DNA from: an uncultured Clostridia bacterium | Lineage (GTDB): Bacteria > Bacillota > Clostridia > Oscillospirales > Ruminococcaceae | DNA: 49,730 nt | Assembly: GCA_944385905.1 (NCBI GenBank) | Contig: CALWZA010000020.1 | Coordinates: 1-49,730, forward strand | Reading direction: 5' to 3' | Shown here: piece after piece, positions 42,030-49,730 of the stretch | Layout: each line of letters begins with the position of its first letter | Position numbering within the stretch: position 1 is the stretch's first letter | Translations under genes and position numbers: made by a program | Notes under the pieces: generated by a model | Seen by the model: only the letters and a program-made list of their open reading frames with translations | What the model was told of the DNA's origin: nothing | The model's database searches: none

Positions 42030-42341
42030 TTTGATATCCCCTTTTAATTTGAATTTTGCCGTTGTTTTTAACGATCTTATCCATTATCAAAAGATGCTTT
42101 TTAAGAGCAAAAAGCAGCATAAAACACAGCTTTGGCGGTTTATTTCGTCCTGATAACCCGTTTTCAGCTGAATTTATTACAAATTGTAACACATTATTTC
42201 GATGATTGTGTTAAGAAACTATGAATTGTACAAATTTTATATGCCATTTTTAGACACTATAACCAACGGTGAAAATTACGAGGGATAAAAACGGCAATGT
42301 TTGTTGAAAATGATACCTAAACGGTTACAAAACGGTTTCTT
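42030..42341. other. 312-bp intergenic region with palindromes, upstream of the CdaR-type gene
   Basis: AT-rich. It holds the inverted pair ACACA/TGTGT (about 42190-42211) and the palindrome TTGTACAA near 42226, but no open frame and no clear terminator. On the minus strand ATATAAAAT and GTTACAAT are possible -10 boxes without convincing -35 boxes. The end next to the kinase stop has a direct repeat of AAACGGTT. Confidence 0.4.
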
Positions 42342-43259
42342 TTAATACTTCAGCTCGCTTCCCCCGATAAACTCACGAATCAGCGAATCGGCGGGGACAA
42401 GGTCAGGCCTGATTTCCTCAAGTTCTGATAAAACAGCTATAATTTCCGCAACCTCCGGATAATCTTCCAGAAGCTTAGACAGGTCTTTTAAAAGCAGGCT
42501 CTTATAAACGTTCGCCTCGTAATCTATAAACGTGTCGAACTCAAGTTCGGCGCGGTGCTTATATGGCGTTATATAAAGGTTTTCGCCTCTTTCGACCGTT
42601 GGAAGCATTCTTACGGTTTCGCTTTCGGGACGGCTTCTGAAATTTCTGTCCCGAAGACATCTTCTCATAAGTCTTATTTTTGAGGGGTGAAGGGTGAGCG
42701 CGCCGTACTGAAGGCGTGTTCTGACGCTTATATAGGTTCTGAAGGTAATGTCGTCCGAGTCTCCCGTAACGGTCGGATTGAGCGCGTGTATTCCCTCCAA
42801 AATTATAAGCTCGCTTTTTTTGCGCTTAAGCTTGATTCCGCTTGAGACTCTTTCGTTTGTTTTAAAACTGAATTTAGGTATGTCGACTTCCTCGCCTCTT
42901 GTTATTTTGTGAAGCTGGTCGTTTAAAAAGTCGGTGTCAAGTCTTGCCGGAGATTCCAAATCGAGCTTTTTCAAAGCGGCAAGCTCAATTTCTTCTCTGT
43001 TCAGCGGACGAAAATAATTATCCATGGAAAGGGTATGGGTTTCATAGCCGTTTGAGTCAAGGTAGCGTTCGATGAGCTTTGCGGTGGTGGTTTTTCCCGA
43101 ACCGGAAGGCCCCGAAAGGAGGATAACCGGTTTTTGGGACGCGCTTCGCATAATTTGCTTTGCGGCGTTTTCGATTTTTTCTTTGTAAACCTGCTCCGCC
43201 TGCGATATAAACTTTTCGGCGGATGAATTTACAGCTTTGTTGATTGAGATGATATCCAT
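42342..43259 (-). CDS. Uridine-kinase-like P-loop nucleoside kinase
   Basis: This 305-residue kinase of the uridine kinase/phosphoribulokinase family has a P-loop, LLSGPSGSGKTTTAKL, at residue 48-63, and the uridine kinase block THTLSMDNYFRPL. The later SKIRLMRRCLRDRNFRSRP block is also conserved in the group. Clostridial relatives of about 550 residues have an N-terminal TGS/ThrRS-like part; that part is missing here. The substrate may be uridine or another nucleoside. A ribosome site AAAGG precedes the ATG. Confidence 0.85.
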   Translation of the reverse strand: MDIISINKAVNSSAEKFISQAEQVYKEKIENAAKQIMRSASQKPVILLSGPSGSGKTTTAKLIERYLDSNGYETHTLSMDNYFRPLNREEIELAALKKLDLESPARLDTDFLNDQLHKITRGEEVDIPKFSFKTNERVSSGIKLKRKKSELIILEGIHALNPTVTGDSDDITFRTYISVRTRLQYGALTLHPSKIRLMRRCLRDRNFRSRPESETVRMLPTVERGENLYITPYKHRAELEFDTFIDYEANVYKSLLLKDLSKLLEDYPEVAEIIAVLSELEEIRPDLVPADSLIREFIGGSELKY

Positions 43260-43310
43260 TGTTTGCGCCTTTCTGAAAAAATATATTATATTTATTTGTA
43301 TTTACGGCAT

Positions 43311-44906
43311 TTACGGTTCCCACTTGTCCGAAAGAGAGTTTATCTGGTCGGCGAACTTGGCAAGGTCCTTGTTAGCTCCGCCCCGGTTTTTCTCAATAAC
43401 CGAAAGAAGTCTCTTTCCGGCGGCAACAAGCCTGTCAAATACAGTTGAAGCCCGTTTTTGAACAGGTTTTTCAAGCCTGGCAGAGTTGCCTTTAACTAAA
43501 CACTCTCCGGTTTCAAGGCTGTATACCGAACCGCTGTAAGGAGCTTCGGCGCTGAATCCGAGCTTTTCAAAAATTGTTTTTGAAAACTCCTCGCAGGTCA
43601 GGTCTTCGCCGTGGTTTACAAAAACCTTTTGCGGAGGATTTTTAAGAGAGCCGAGCCAGCCTAAAAGCATATTCATATCCGCATGGCCGCTTATGCCCTC
43701 CATAACGGCTATTTCCGCCTCGACAGCGATTCTCTCCCCGAAAAGCTTAACAGTCTTGGCGCCGTTAATCAGAGAACGTCCGAGAGTACCGTCGGACTGA
43801 TATCCGACAAACAAAACCGTCGATTCTTTTCTCCAGAGATTGTGCTTTAGGTGGTGACGTATTCTTCCCGCTTCGCACATTCCGCTTGCCGATAAAATAA
43901 CCTTAGGCTCCGAGTCGGCGTTTATAAGCTTTGACTCATCGCTTGTTACCGAAAGCTTCAGTCCGCCGAAAACAATAGGGTTGATTCCGTTTTTGACAAG
44001 CGAAAGAGTTTCGCTGTCATAGTAATCAAGCATATCGTCGGTGTAAATATTCGTGGCGGCGACCGCGAGAGGAGAATCCACATAGACTTTAAATCCGTCG
44101 TGATTTTTAACAAGCCCCTTTTCCTTTATAATCCTGATAAGATACAGCATTTCCTGAGTTCTGCCTATCGCGAACGACGGTATAACGACATTTCCGCCTC
44201 TGTCAAAGGTTCTTTGAATTATTTCGGAAAGCTGTTTTATATAGTCGGGCCGGTCTCCGTGAAGCCTGTTGCCGTATGTCGACTCTATAACTACAAAGTC
44301 GGCTTCCGAGGGCTTCTCAGGGTCTCTGATAAGCGGACGGGAAACATTTCCGAGGTCTCCCGAAAAAAGCACCTTTTTAACCTCCGAGTTTTCGGTTATC
44401 TCAATTGTGATACTTGCCGAGCCGAGAAGATGCCCGGCGTCGGAAAACGAAACCTTAACGCCTTCGGCAGGAGAAAATTCCTGATGATATGACATCGGAA
44501 CAATAAGCTCAAGAGTTTTTTCAACGTCGTTCATTGTATAAAGCGGCACATATTCGGCTTCGCCCGCTCTTTTTGCCTTTCGGTTTTTCCATTCGGCTTC
44601 AAATTCCTGAATATGCGCAGAATCTCTGAGCATTATAGAACAAAGCTTCGCAGTGGCTTCGGTGCAGTAGATTTTGCCCGAAAAGCCTTTCGCCACAAGC
44701 GCCGGGAGCTTTCCCGAGTGGTCGATGTGAGCGTGAGTTAAAAGAACAAAATCAATTTCAGAGGGGTTTACCGGTATGTCGCAGTTTTCATATATATTCG
44801 GGCCTTGCTCCATTCCGCAGTCAACAAGAATGTGCAGACCGTCAGCTCTTATCATGGTACACGAGCCGGTGACTTCGTGGGCGGCGCCGAGAAAAGATAT
44901 GTCCAT
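43311..44906 (-). CDS. Beta-CASP metallo-beta-lactamase-fold RNase-like protein
   Basis: This 531-residue enzyme is related to CPSF-73/YSH1-type RNases. The metal ligands are HAHIDHSG near residue 58-63, then SDAGHLLGSA, and FSGDLG. The beta-CASP region has ASGMCEAGRIRHHLKHNL and the later GHADMNML. The last ~70 residues are an extension not usual in the family. The role is expected in RNA processing or decay. AAAGGAG precedes the ATG, and the following kinase gene is 51 nt away. Confidence 0.92.
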   Translation of the reverse strand: MDISFLGAAHEVTGSCTMIRADGLHILVDCGMEQGPNIYENCDIPVNPSEIDFVLLTHAHIDHSGKLPALVAKGFSGKIYCTEATAKLCSIMLRDSAHIQEFEAEWKNRKAKRAGEAEYVPLYTMNDVEKTLELIVPMSYHQEFSPAEGVKVSFSDAGHLLGSASITIEITENSEVKKVLFSGDLGNVSRPLIRDPEKPSEADFVVIESTYGNRLHGDRPDYIKQLSEIIQRTFDRGGNVVIPSFAIGRTQEMLYLIRIIKEKGLVKNHDGFKVYVDSPLAVAATNIYTDDMLDYYDSETLSLVKNGINPIVFGGLKLSVTSDESKLINADSEPKVILSASGMCEAGRIRHHLKHNLWRKESTVLFVGYQSDGTLGRSLINGAKTVKLFGERIAVEAEIAVMEGISGHADMNMLLGWLGSLKNPPQKVFVNHGEDLTCEEFSKTIFEKLGFSAEAPYSGSVYSLETGECLVKGNSARLEKPVQKRASTVFDRLVAAGKRLLSVIEKNRGGANKDLAKFADQINSLSDKWEP

Positions 44907-44931
44907 AATAAAAAATCTCCTTTATCTTTTT

Positions 44932-44953
44932 TATATACCTATTATATACCTAC
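44932..44953. repeat. Direct repeat TATATACCTA, two copies
   Basis: TATATACCTA occurs twice in a row in the leader of the beta-CASP gene, between promoter and ribosome site. Its role is unknown. Confidence 0.5.
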
Positions 44954-44959
44954 ATAATA

Positions 44960-44988
44960 TTTATACCATATTTCACCGGTACTTTCAA
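44960..44988 (-). promoter_or_regulatory. Promoter of the beta-CASP gene
   Basis: On the minus strand TTGAAA (44983-44988), 17 bp, TATAAA (44960-44965). Confidence 0.7.
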
Positions 44989-45062
44989 CCCTTTGTACAA
45001 ATTAAGCGGCATTTCAGACAATTTATTATACCTTTTGCCGTTTAGTCACGAATTGTACACAA

Positions 45063-45091
45063 TTGTATGCTATACATAAATTGAATATGTT
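45063..45091 (+). promoter_or_regulatory. Promoter of the two-component operon
   Basis: TTGTAT (45063-45068), 17 bp, TATGTT (45086-45091), about 50 bp before the response-regulator ATG. Confidence 0.55.
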
Positions 45092-45142
45092 ACTTTAAAT
45101 TTAAAAGTTTTATATAACAATTGTTTGAAAGGAAGCGGTTTT

Positions 45143-45823
45143 ATGGCCAAATTGCTTGTCGTTGACGATGAAATGAAAATCAGAACTGTTGTAAGAGAAT
45201 ATGCCGAATTTGAGGGCTTTTCGGTTGAGGAAGCCTCGGACGGAATGGAGGCTGTCGAAAAGGTCAGAACCGACCCTGACGGATATGATTGTATCGTCAT
45301 GGATATTATGATGCCCAAGCTTGACGGTTATTCCGCATGCAAGGAAATCAAAAAAATCAAGAATATCCCAGTTATAATGCTTTCGGCAAGGGGAGAGGAA
45401 TACGACAAGCTTTTCGGCTTTGAGGTAGGAATCGACGACTATGTCGTAAAGCCGTTTTCTCCGAAGGAGCTTATGGCTAGAATAAAGGCCGTTATGAACC
45501 GCGCGAGCGTCTCATCGTCAGAGCCGTCGGACACAATAACTTATAAGGGACTTTCGATAAGCTTTTCCGCGAGGGAGGTAACCATCGACGGAAAAAGAGT
45601 TCAGATGACCCCTAAAGAATACGACCTTTTGTTTTATCTTGTAAAAAACATGAATATAGCTCTTTCAAGGGAAAAGCTTCTTGAGGAAGTATGGGGATTT
45701 GACTTTTACGGCGACGACAGAACGGTTGACACTCATATAAAGATGCTCAGAAACAGCCTCGGAGAATACCGAAACCTGATTGTCACTCTGAGAGGAATGG
45801 GATATAAGTTTGAAAAAATCTGA
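45143..45823 (+). CDS. OmpR-family response regulator
   Basis: This 226-residue regulator has a receiver domain with the acidic pocket DDE and phospho-acceptor Asp54 (IVMDIMMPKLDG), Lys in VVKPFSP, and a C-terminal winged helix ending VTLRGMGYKFEK. AAAGGAAG precedes the ATG at 45143; the in-frame start at 45125 lacks a site. The gene overlaps the histidine kinase by 14 nt. What it controls is not visible. Confidence 0.94.
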   Translation: MAKLLVVDDEMKIRTVVREYAEFEGFSVEEASDGMEAVEKVRTDPDGYDCIVMDIMMPKLDGYSACKEIKKIKNIPVIMLSARGEEYDKLFGFEVGIDDYVVKPFSPKELMARIKAVMNRASVSSSEPSDTITYKGLSISFSAREVTIDGKRVQMTPKEYDLLFYLVKNMNIALSREKLLEEVWGFDFYGDDRTVDTHIKMLRNSLGEYRNLIVTLRGMGYKFEKI

Positions 45824-47288
45824 TAAAAAGGCGTCAAAAGCGCCCGTATCCGAAACAAAGTGGTACGAGTTCGGGAGAAAAACCACTCTGAGGTCTCATA
45901 TATGGGTGTATTTTATGGCTTTTGTGGTGGCAATACTCCTTTTGCTTTGGCTGTTTCAGTTTTTCTTTCTAAACAGCTACTATCAGGCGGCGAAAACAAA
46001 GCAGATAAAAAGCGTCGCGGCAACAATTGAGCTGAGCGTTATGAACGAAGACGTGTCGGCTGTTGCCGAGCTGATAGACAAACTCGCTTTTGAAAACAAT
46101 ATGTGTATAGCGATAACAGATAAATTCGCTAATTTTAAGTTTGTTTCCGACTTTATGGGCGGGCGTTCGGTTATTACGGACCAAGGCGGCTTTCGGCTTT
46201 TTGAATACAGAAACCGTCTTTTATACGGAAGCGATGATGAAATCTATGAAAAGCAGGCGAGCGACAGGTTTACAAAAACCGAGCTTTTATACGGAAAGAT
46301 ACTCGGCGATACCGATTATCTGATTTTTATAAGCTCGTCTATTGAGCCTGTGGACTCAACGGCGCAGATAATCAAGCAGCAGCTGATTTACATTACTATT
46401 ATAATATTTGAGCTTGCGTTTATAATCACAATGCTGCTTTCAAAGAGGCTGTCGGCGCCGATAGTAAAGATAACCGAGTCGGCAAAGGATTTCGCCAAGG
46501 GCAACTATTCGGTAAGATTTGAGGGAAACGACTACGCCGAGGTTGAAGCGCTTTCAAACACGCTGAATTATGCGGTAAAAGAGGTTTCAAAGGTTGACGA
46601 GCTGAGGAGAGATATTATTTCAAATACTTCTCACGATTTAAGAACGCCTCTTACCATGATAAAGGCTTACGCCGAAATGATAAGGGATCTTTCGGGAGAC
46701 AACCCTGAAAAGAGAAACGAGCATATAGGCGTAATAATTGACGAAACCGACAGGCTTTCAGCGCTTGTAAACAACATTCTTGAGATATCAAAGCTTCAAA
46801 GCGGAGCTATACAGCTTGAGATGTCCGAATTTTCAATTCACGAAAAGCTTTCGGAAGTAATGTCGAGATATAAGATTCTTTCCGAGCGTGACGGCTATGA
46901 GTTTGAACTCAAGCTTGACGAGGATGTTATCTGCGAAGGCGACCAGCAAAAGCTTGAGCAGGTCTTTTACAACCTCATAAACAACGCCGTAAATTACAGC
47001 GGAGACAGCAGGAGGATTATTGTAAGGCAGATAAACAAGCCGGGATTTGTGAGAATCGAGGTTACTGATTTCGGCAAAGGAATTGAGAAAGACAAGCTTC
47101 CCGTTATTTTCGACAGATACTACCGCGACGAGCATACAAAAAGGGACGTTGTCGGAACAGGTTTGGGACTTTCGATTGTCAAGGAGATTTTAAAGCTGCA
47201 CAAGTTTCCTTTCGGAGTTCAGAGCGAGCTCGGCAAAGGTTCAACTTTCTGGTTTGAAATAAGAATAAAGCCGGACAACAAGCGGTGA
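45810..47288 (+). CDS. Membrane sensor histidine kinase
   Basis: This 492-residue kinase is the partner of the preceding regulator. It has a membrane helix at about 32-54, an extracellular sensor region (about 55-190), a second helix (about 192-212), HAMP, HisKA with His275 (SNTSHDLRTPLTM), and HATPase_c with N-box EQVFYNLINNAVNY, G1 VTDFGKGI and G2 GTGLGLSIV. The start is a TTG at 45810 within the end of the regulator gene, which fits coupled translation; AGGA is 13 nt upstream. Confidence 0.93.
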   Translation: MKKSDKKASKAPVSETKWYEFGRKTTLRSHIWVYFMAFVVAILLLLWLFQFFFLNSYYQAAKTKQIKSVAATIELSVMNEDVSAVAELIDKLAFENNMCIAITDKFANFKFVSDFMGGRSVITDQGGFRLFEYRNRLLYGSDDEIYEKQASDRFTKTELLYGKILGDTDYLIFISSSIEPVDSTAQIIKQQLIYITIIIFELAFIITMLLSKRLSAPIVKITESAKDFAKGNYSVRFEGNDYAEVEALSNTLNYAVKEVSKVDELRRDIISNTSHDLRTPLTMIKAYAEMIRDLSGDNPEKRNEHIGVIIDETDRLSALVNNILEISKLQSGAIQLEMSEFSIHEKLSEVMSRYKILSERDGYEFELKLDEDVICEGDQQKLEQVFYNLINNAVNYSGDSRRIIVRQINKPGFVRIEVTDFGKGIEKDKLPVIFDRYYRDEHTKRDVVGTGLGLSIVKEILKLHKFPFGVQSELGKGSTFWFEIRIKPDNKR

Positions 47289-47297
47289 TAATTTAAG

Positions 47298-47341
47298 CCA
47301 GCGGCCTTCTGCGAAAGGAAAAATCTTTTTGCAGGGGGCTG
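47298..47341 (+). other. Long inverted repeat without a T-run
   Basis: CAG (47299-47301) pairs with CTG (47339-47341), and CCTTCTGC (47305-47312) with GCAGGGGG (47331-47338), using G-U pairs. The loop contains GGAAAAATC and TTTTT. It lies between the kinase stop and the asnA promoter and could end the operon weakly. A second purine/pyrimidine stretch, CCTTTCC next to GGAGGGGG, follows at about 47374-47387. Confidence 0.4.
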
Positions 47342-47396
47342 ATTTATAATCTGACGTATTAAAGCGCAAAAACCTTTCCGGAGGGGGCTTTATCCG

Positions 47397-47425
47397 TTGA
47401 CATTGTGATAATATTGATATATAAT
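47397..47425 (+). promoter_or_regulatory. Consensus promoter of asnA
   Basis: TTGACA (47397-47402), 17 bp, TATAAT (47420-47425). The transcript would have a leader of only about 30 nt, too short for a T-box. Confidence 0.9.
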
Positions 47426-47462
47426 GTATTTAATTTTTTAATGACATGAGAGGATTAAAAAT

Positions 47463-48470
47463 ATGAGCAGACTGATTGTTCCGGATAAATACCAAAGCGT
47501 TTTGAGCCCGTATGAAACACAAATGGCTATCGGAAGCATAAAAAAGGATTTTGAGGCGGGTCTGTGCTCGGCTCTCAACTTAAAAAGAGTGTCCGCGCCT
47601 TTGTTTGTGGACCCTACCAGAGGGTTAAACGACGATCTCAACGGAGTAGAGAGACCTGTCTCGTTCGATATTAAGGAAACGGGAAAAACCGCACAGGTTG
47701 TTCATTCTCTCGCAAAATGGAAAAGGCTCGCTCTGAAAAATTACGGCTTTGATGCCGGCGAGGGTTTGTATACGGACATGAACGCCATCAGGCGTGATGA
47801 GGAAATGGATAATCTTCATTCGATATATGTAGACCAGTGGGACTGGGAAAGAGTTATAAATAAGCAGGACAGAAATCAGGATTTTCTTAAAAGTATAGTA
47901 ATAAAAATCGTAAACGCGATTGCGGATGTTGACGAGCAGATGCACAGGGATTTTCCTCAGCTCAGATACGGTCTGTCTAGGAACGTAAGCTTTATCACGA
48001 CTCAGGAGCTTGAGGATATGTATCCGGACAAGACTCCGAAAGAGCGTGAAAATATATACCTCAAAGAGCATAAGACAGCATTCATAATGCAAATCGGAGA
48101 TAAGCTGAGATCGGGAGAAAAGCATGACGGAAGAGCTCCTGACTATGACGACTGGACATTAAACGGCGATATACTGTTTTGGAACGAGATTCTCGGCTGC
48201 GCGTTCGAGGTATCTTCAATGGGAATAAGAGTGGACGCAAAATCACTTGATGAGCAGCTGAAAAAGGCTGAGTGCGACAACAGAAGAAGCATGGAATTTC
48301 ATAAAATGCTTTTAAATAACGAACTTCCGCTTACAATCGGAGGAGGAATCGGTCAGTCGAGACTTTGTATGCTCATACTTGAAAAAGCGCATATAGGCGA
48401 GGTTCAGGTATCAATTTGGGATGACAAAACTGTTGATGAAGCCAAGGCCTGCGGAATAATGCTGCTGTAA
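47463..48470 (+). CDS. asnA: Aspartate-ammonia ligase AsnA
   Basis: This 335-residue ATP-dependent asparagine synthetase makes asparagine from aspartate and free ammonia. It belongs to the class II aminoacyl-tRNA synthetase fold. The block SAPLFVDPTRGLNDDLNGVE and the C-terminal ELPLTIGGGIGQSRLCM are diagnostic. GAGGAT precedes the ATG. It has its own consensus promoter. Confidence 0.97.
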   Translation: MSRLIVPDKYQSVLSPYETQMAIGSIKKDFEAGLCSALNLKRVSAPLFVDPTRGLNDDLNGVERPVSFDIKETGKTAQVVHSLAKWKRLALKNYGFDAGEGLYTDMNAIRRDEEMDNLHSIYVDQWDWERVINKQDRNQDFLKSIVIKIVNAIADVDEQMHRDFPQLRYGLSRNVSFITTQELEDMYPDKTPKERENIYLKEHKTAFIMQIGDKLRSGEKHDGRAPDYDDWTLNGDILFWNEILGCAFEVSSMGIRVDAKSLDEQLKKAECDNRRSMEFHKMLLNNELPLTIGGGIGQSRLCMLILEKAHIGEVQVSIWDDKTVDEAKACGIMLL

Positions 48471-48554
48471 ATGTCAATTTAGCCGGATGTTTGTTATTGA
48501 ATAACCTTGCCAGGCGCAAAAGCTTTTATATAACGCTGAAAGGACTTTTTTTCG

Positions 48555-49451
48555 ATGAAAAACAATGATGAAAAAAATCTTGTTCCAAAGGAAGACGAGG
48601 AATTTGAAAAGGCGGCGTATGATTCTGAAAAGGATTATGAAAAAGCCGTTGAAGACGCGAAAAAAAGAGCTGAGGAAGAGAGAAAGAAAGCCAGAGAGGA
48701 TTATGAGAAAAAGCTTAAGCAGGAACAAATAGAGCTTATGAAGCTTAAAAGCGGAGTGATTGACAGCTCTGAAATAATAAAGGAAGAGCCGCCGCAGGAA
48801 AAGCCGAAACTTCACGGAAAAGCTCTTGTCGCCAATATCTGGTATCATGATAAGTGGATAATTTTGTTTGTTCTGTTTATAGTTTTGGCGGCCGGGTATA
48901 TTATTTTCGATTCGTCAAAGCGCACTCCCGCTGACGTTACCGCGCTGATGCTTTGCACAAACGGGCTTGAGGTGAGACTTACCGAGCTTGAGGAATATCT
49001 TGAGACTTTTGCCGATGACATAAACGGCGACGGCGAGGTTCATGTTGAAATTTATCCGATAGCTATCGGCAATGTAACCGATGTAAACTATCAGGCAGAG
49101 CAGGCAAAGCTCATGTCACAGCTTCAGGTCGGTACGGGAATAATCGTTATCGGTGACAGTTCGTCAGAAGCGCTTATGAAAACTCTGACCGAGGAAAGTG
49201 AAAACGCCGGCGCATTTATGCACGACTTTACAGCTGACTATCCCGACAGCGACGCCTATAACGAGTGGGGCCTTAAATTTTACGGCGATTCGCTGAAAGA
49301 AAAGCTCAAGTGGCAGGCGATGCCTGAAGATATGTATATCGGGCTGCGCGAGCCCCAGAAACTGCTTGCGTGCTCGCAGGAAGAAATGCAAAGATATTTT
49401 GACGCGGCTTTGCCGATAATTGAAAGGATAGCGCAGGATTTAGCACAATAG
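48555..49451 (+). CDS. Coiled-coil single-pass membrane protein of unknown function
   Basis: The 298-residue protein has an N-terminal half that is very rich in Glu, Lys and Ala, almost certainly a charged helix or coiled coil (about 15-75), a linker with PPQEKPK, one membrane helix (about 100-118), and an extracellular alpha/beta-like domain of about 180 residues that I do not recognise. It has no signal peptide, so the charged part is probably in the cytoplasm. GAAAGGA precedes the ATG. It follows asnA by 84 nt without a clear terminator. Confidence 0.8.
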   Translation: MKNNDEKNLVPKEDEEFEKAAYDSEKDYEKAVEDAKKRAEEERKKAREDYEKKLKQEQIELMKLKSGVIDSSEIIKEEPPQEKPKLHGKALVANIWYHDKWIILFVLFIVLAAGYIIFDSSKRTPADVTALMLCTNGLEVRLTELEEYLETFADDINGDGEVHVEIYPIAIGNVTDVNYQAEQAKLMSQLQVGTGIIVIGDSSSEALMKTLTEESENAGAFMHDFTADYPDSDAYNEWGLKFYGDSLKEKLKWQAMPEDMYIGLREPQKLLACSQEEMQRYFDAALPIIERIAQDLAQ

Positions 49452-49540
49452 AGACATTTCGGCTCATATCAACAAATAGACGGATAATAATGCGGTACAA
49501 TTATGCAAAACATAAAAAACAAACTTTTTTATAAAAAAGC

Positions 49541-49569
49541 TTGACTTTTTTGACAAGCCGTATTATAAT
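49541..49569 (+). promoter_or_regulatory. Promoter of the tRNA-Val/tRNA-Asp cluster
   Basis: TTGACT (49541-49546), 17 bp, TATAAT (49564-49569). Confidence 0.88.
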
Positions 49570-49575
49570 ATATAA

Positions 49576-49600
49576 GTCACTTGCAGGAAACCTGCGTGAC
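49576..49600 (+). other. Leader hairpin at the tRNA cluster 5' end
   Basis: GTCAC (49576-49580) pairs with GTGAC (49596-49600), and GCAGG (49583-49587) with CCTGC (49591-49595) around an AAA loop. It starts at the expected transcription start and would form the 5' end of the tRNA precursor. Confidence 0.6.
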
Positions 49601-49604
49601 ATGT

Positions 49605-49680
49605 GGGAGCATAGCTCAGCTGGGAGAGCATCTGCCTTACAAGCAGAGGGTCATAGGTTCGAGCCCTATTGTTCCCACCA
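49605..49680 (+). tRNA. tRNA-Val (anticodon TAC)
   Basis: A complete cloverleaf with acceptor GGGAGCA / TGTTCCC, D arm GCTC/GAGC, anticodon loop CTTACAA (TAC), T arm ATAGG-TTCGAGC-CCTAT and an encoded CCA. Confidence 0.97.
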
Positions 49681-49686
49681 ATTTTT

Positions 49687-49730
49687 GGCCGAGTAGTTCA
49701 GTTGGTTAGAACGCTAGCCTGTCACGCTAG
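49687..49730 (+). tRNA. tRNA-Asp (anticodon GTC), partial
   Basis: The 5' part is present: acceptor GGCCGAG, D arm GTTC/GAAC, and anticodon arm CTAGC-CTGTCAC-GCTAG giving GTC. The window ends just after the anticodon stem. It lies 6 nt after tRNA-Val in the same transcript. Confidence 0.93.

Noticed and set aside
47289-47462. T-box leader of asnA
   Set aside because: A consensus promoter lies about 40 nt before the start codon, leaving no room, and the T-box sequence is absent.

Overview
The window looks like chromosomal core sequence from a spore-forming, obligately fermentative clostridial Firmicute, most like the Oscillospiraceae/Ruminococcus group. The pointers are a spoIIAA-spoIIAB-sigF operon, an hrcA-grpE-dnaK-dnaJ operon under a perfect CIRCE element, a pyruvate:ferredoxin oxidoreductase, a bifunctional AdhE, AGGAGG-type ribosome binding sites, textbook sigma-A promoters, and surface lipoproteins with threonine-rich linkers. 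The genus placement is inference. I see no insertion sequence, phage, CRISPR array or recent-transfer signature.

Layout, left to right. 1-5500 (+): adhE, a small APH-fold kinase, and the sporulation sigma-F switch. 5532-6449 (-): an orphan iron/cobalamin-type binding lipoprotein. 6700-9612 (+): two tandem transglutaminase-fold lipoproteins. 9697-13092 (-): an operon of an MBOAT-like membrane protein, a membrane-anchored SH3 protein and a radical SAM protein. 13242-17939 (-): a MarR regulator with a heterodimeric ABC exporter. 18093-18752 (-): a membrane NERD protein. 18903-19106 (+): a DUF378 protein followed by a highly structured RNA and a probable tiny sRNA. 19679-23242 (+): PFOR. 23403-28203 (+): the heat-shock operon.

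28304-44906 is almost all on the minus strand: a CNNM/CorC membrane protein, a Na/Pi cotransporter-PhoU protein, a reduced KdpDE two-component pair, an SGNH lipoprotein, TatD, a zinc-ribbon membrane protein, a cell-wall operon (CdaR-like regulator, FtsE, FtsX, M23 coiled-coil hydrolase, S41 protein), a uridine-kinase-like protein and a beta-CASP RNase-like protein. A plus-strand tRNA-Pro(CGG) interrupts the run at 36431. 45143-49730 (+): an OmpR-type two-component system, asnA, a coiled-coil membrane protein, and tRNA-Val followed by tRNA-Asp, which is cut by the window end.

Themes. Fermentation genes adhE and nifJ share an upstream operator-like 18-mer resembling a Rex (NADH-sensing) site. 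The cell-surface genes include two cases where a familiar enzyme scaffold has lost its catalytic residues: an S41 'protease' at the end of the FtsEX-M23 operon lacks both Ser and Lys of its dyad, and an MBOAT-like protein lacks both conserved histidines and is paired with a protein that looks like a DHHW-type N-terminus joined to an SH3 domain instead of an esterase. The best candidates for undescribed biology are these two pseudoenzyme modules and the structured RNA near 19103-19275.
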